Assembly (NCBI GenBank): GCA_031265635.1 | Contig: JAISCK010000035.1 | Span: 1 to 8,100 of the forward strand | Length of the DNA stretch: 8,100 nucleotides | Direction of reading: 5' to 3' | From: Spirochaetaceae bacterium | Lineage (GTDB): Bacteria; Spirochaetota; Spirochaetia; Treponematales; Breznakiellaceae | Part shown: positions 6,552 through 8,100 of the stretch, one piece after another | How the letters are laid out: each line of letters opens with the position of its first letter | Position numbering within the stretch: the first letter of the stretch is position 1 | Program-made: the position numbers and the translations under genes | The notes under the pieces: model-generated | Told to the model about the DNA's origin: nothing | The model's input: the letters and a program-made list of their open reading frames with translations, nothing else | Database searches by the model: none

Positions 6552-7703
6552 TTAGGCGAAGCGGGGACTCAGCTTTCCCTTTTCTTCTATAAGAATTTTT
6601 TTTCCGTTTCCCAGGACCGCGGTAATGGTCGGCCTGTGTACCAGGCCGTCAAGGTGAATCAGGGCCGGGGCGTCGCCGTCGTAATTATGGCCCACCGCGA
6701 AGTGGCAGGTTTCAAAGGCTTTTTCGTCCTCAAGCATGTGGCCGGTTACGCGGGCGCGGGGATTGAGACCTATGCCTATTTCCCCTATGTTCCGGGCGTT
6801 TTTCGCGTTGCGCTCCCCGGCGCCGGGGGGGAACTTTCCCTGCGCTTCATAACTACGGGCGTTGCGTTCAGCAAGGGTAATGGTTTTAAGGAGTTCTTTC
6901 GCGTCGGCGCCGCCTGAAACGCCGGTAATAAACCCGTCTTTAAGGGTACAGTGTATGGGGTTCTTGATCAGTATATCCCGGTCATGGAGGCTTATGGAAC
7001 CGTCAAACACAATGGTCCCGCAGGCGGTTCCGTTCTCCGGGCTGATAAAAGCCTCGCCGGCGGGGAGATTGCCGCCCTGTCCCGGACGGGAAAAATCGCC
7101 GTCGTCCAGTTTGGTTTCCCGTCCCGCAAGGCCGAAGCGCACATCGGTGCCGCCGGGCGCCGTGATATGAATACTGAGCGCCTTGTCCAGGACTTTTTTA
7201 AGAGCCGCGCAGCGGGCCCTGAGGAGCGTATAATCTATGGGCACGGTCCGCACAAAGGACTCTACCGTTGCGCCGGGAGACCAGAAGGCCCTGCACGTCC
7301 CGGTTCCGTAAAGCTGGTAATGAAAAATATGGTCCCAGCTTTGGCCGCCTTCCGTATACGGAGAGGCGATGCCGTTCCTGTCCTTGCCCAGCTTCTGCGC
7401 GCTGAGCGAAGCGAATACCTGGGGCTTTGCCCCAAAGGCGGCAATCACCGCATCGTCGGCAAAATCCATCTGGGTCTTTTCGCCCTGGTACACGAGGACA
7501 GGCCGCGCGAGCGCTCCGGCGGCGGCGTCATACAGTGCCTGGGCAATGGCTGATACATCGCTTTCAGGATTGCTTACAATAAGAAGCTGTTCGCCCTTTT
7601 TGACTTTGAGTACATCGCTGACCGCGATACGGGCGGCCTTGTCGAGCCTGCCGCCGCGAAGGGCCGGAGAGCGGCCTGCGGAGAGAAACCTGTTTAATCC
7701 CAT
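6552..7703 (-). CDS. M29-family metalloaminopeptidase (aminopeptidase T / PepS type)
   Basis: Predicted cytoplasmic aminopeptidase that removes N-terminal residues from peptides using two metal ions. The product has 383 residues; family members usually have about 370 to 415. Family marks in the C-terminal half are NLPAGEAFISP (212-222), GEIGIGLNPRARVTGHMLED (307-326), CHFAVGHNYDG (333-343) and LIHLDG (348-353). By position in these motifs the likely metal ligands are E217, E308, H334, H350 and D352, all present; Y341 may be the catalytic Tyr. The N-terminal nucleotide-fold-like half begins at about residue 20 with DKAARIAVSDVLKVKKGEQL. ATG 7703 is the only reasonable start; it has no Shine-Dalgarno sequence, and a -10-like TAGAAT sits only 5 bases upstream, so the message may be nearly leaderless. 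It follows hpf on the same strand after a 90-bp gap. Its role is probably general peptide turnover. Confidence 0.9.
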   Translation of the reverse strand: MGLNRFLSAGRSPALRGGRLDKAARIAVSDVLKVKKGEQLLIVSNPESDVSAIAQALYDAAAGALARPVLVYQGEKTQMDFADDAVIAAFGAKPQVFASLSAQKLGKDRNGIASPYTEGGQSWDHIFHYQLYGTGTCRAFWSPGATVESFVRTVPIDYTLLRARCAALKKVLDKALSIHITAPGGTDVRFGLAGRETKLDDGDFSRPGQGGNLPAGEAFISPENGTACGTIVFDGSISLHDRDILIKNPIHCTLKDGFITGVSGGADAKELLKTITLAERNARSYEAQGKFPPGAGERNAKNARNIGEIGIGLNPRARVTGHMLEDEKAFETCHFAVGHNYDGDAPALIHLDGLVHRPTITAVLGNGKKILIEEKGKLSPRFA

Positions 7704-7708
7704 AGCCC

Positions 7709-7738
7709 ATTCTAGCTGTACCCGCGTGTTTTATGCAA
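7709..7738 (-). promoter_or_regulatory. Possible promoter of the M29 aminopeptidase gene
   Basis: On the minus strand TTGCAT (7738-7733) and TAGAAT (7714-7709) are 18 bases apart. The -10 matches TATAAT at five of six positions; the -35 matches only at TTG. Transcription would start at about 7702-7703, right at the ATG, giving a leaderless message. The absence of a ribosome binding site there fits this. The evidence is sequence similarity alone. Confidence 0.3.
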
Positions 7739-7742
7739 TAGC

Positions 7743-7771
7743 GCTCCGGGTACAGATGCTTTCCCCGGAGC
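7743..7771 (-). terminator. Hairpin after hpf, possible terminator lacking a U-tract
   Basis: An 8-bp perfect inverted repeat, GCTCCGGG (7743-7750) and CCCGGAGC (7764-7771), encloses a 13-base loop. It starts 23 bases after the hpf stop. No run of T follows on the minus strand (GCTATTGCATAAAA comes next), so it could be a weak or factor-dependent terminator, an mRNA-stabilising stem, or an operator for the next gene. Confidence 0.4.
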
Positions 7772-7793
7772 TCAGTAGCGTTATCGAACAAGT

Positions 7794-8084
7794 CTAGTGC
7801 CTTTCCTTGACCTTCCCTTTTTCTTTGTTGATTTTTATTTCGAGCTTGTCCATCAGCTTGTCAATGGCCGGATTCAGTTCAAAATCACTTTCCTTGCAAT
7901 GTATTGATACGCCCCAGCGGAAATTAACAGTCGCCTCGGCGGAAAATTCCTTTTCTTTGGTGAGGGTTACAAGAAAATCCACAATCATGTTTTCCGCGTT
8001 ATGAATGCGGGCTATCTTGCGGTCAAGGTATTCCCTGCCGTCCTCTCTGAGATTAAAATGTACCGCTTTAACATCAACATTCAT
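7794..8084 (-). CDS. hpf: Short ribosome hibernation-promoting factor (HPF/RaiA family)
   Basis: The 96-residue protein has the size and beta-alpha-beta-beta-beta-alpha pattern of the short HPF/RaiA family, which binds the decoding channel of the 30S subunit and inactivates ribosomes in slow growth or stress. MNVDVKAVHFNLREDGREYL gives strand 1 and the start of helix 1. VDFLVTLTKEKEFSAEATVN gives the paired strands. DFELNPAIDKLMDKLEIKIN is the second helix, ending in a Lys/Arg-rich tail (KEKGKVKERH) as expected for rRNA contact. It lacks the C-terminal dimerisation domain of long HPF, so it would act as a short form, possibly with a partner elsewhere. The start at ATG 8084 is supported by GGGAGG (8095-8090) 5 bases upstream. 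Confidence 0.9.
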   Translation of the reverse strand: MNVDVKAVHFNLREDGREYLDRKIARIHNAENMIVDFLVTLTKEKEFSAEATVNFRWGVSIHCKESDFELNPAIDKLMDKLEIKINKEKGKVKERH

Positions 8085-8100
8085 GGCTGCCTCCCTGGTT

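Noticed and set aside
6368..6592. Small Arg-rich protein (74 residues, + strand) with RRAQRIF-type heptads
   Set aside because: The open frame is a by-product of the 21-bp repeat; there is no ribosome binding site, and other frames through the repeat are open too.
6378..6917. Plus-strand open frame of 179 residues
   Set aside because: It runs through the repeat and then antisense to the well-supported M29 aminopeptidase gene.

Overview
The window appears to be bacterial chromosome from a Gram-negative-type organism with moderately high G+C. A spirochaete of the Treponema kind is my best guess, at low to moderate confidence. The reasons are the 'GxQxAGxFN' surface-repeat architecture, which I associate with spirochaetal and related outer-membrane repeat proteins, and an outer-membrane-like C-terminus on the same protein. 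No rRNA, tRNA, transposase, phage gene or CRISPR array was seen.

Layout. On the + strand, positions 1-365 hold the 3' end of a coiled-coil protein gene. Its end overlaps the start of murJ (340-1986), the lipid II flippase. All other genes are on the - strand. Read from the right edge they are a short ribosome hibernation factor (hpf, 8084-7794), an M29-family metalloaminopeptidase (7703-6552), and a gene-poor stretch of about 300 bp. That stretch carries a 21-bp tandem repeat array (6410-6520) and a 9-bp inverted repeat (6274-6282 / 6349-6357).

A compact four-gene run follows: ECF sigma factor (about 6234-5734), one-pass anti-sigma-like protein (5741-4950), secreted caspase-like protease fused to a 16-residue surface-repeat region and a barrel-like C-terminus (4947-2749), and a GNAT acetyltransferase (about 2739-2005). 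The first two genes overlap by 8 bp, the next gap is 2 bp, and the GNAT begins within 10 bp of the protease stop. The run ends tail-to-tail with murJ, 18 bp apart.

How the genes may work together. The sigma factor and membrane anti-sigma look like an envelope-sensing switch, and the caspase-like exported protein is its immediate operon partner. The anti-sigma has no zinc-binding His/Cys motif. It carries a C-terminal extracytoplasmic domain that could sense a ligand or stress. The protease keeps a His112/Cys149 dyad. It therefore looks like an active, exported caspase-family enzyme under its own regulatory pair, and this is the most novel part of the window. The GNAT at the end of the run is clearly more A+T-rich than its neighbours and may be a later addition.
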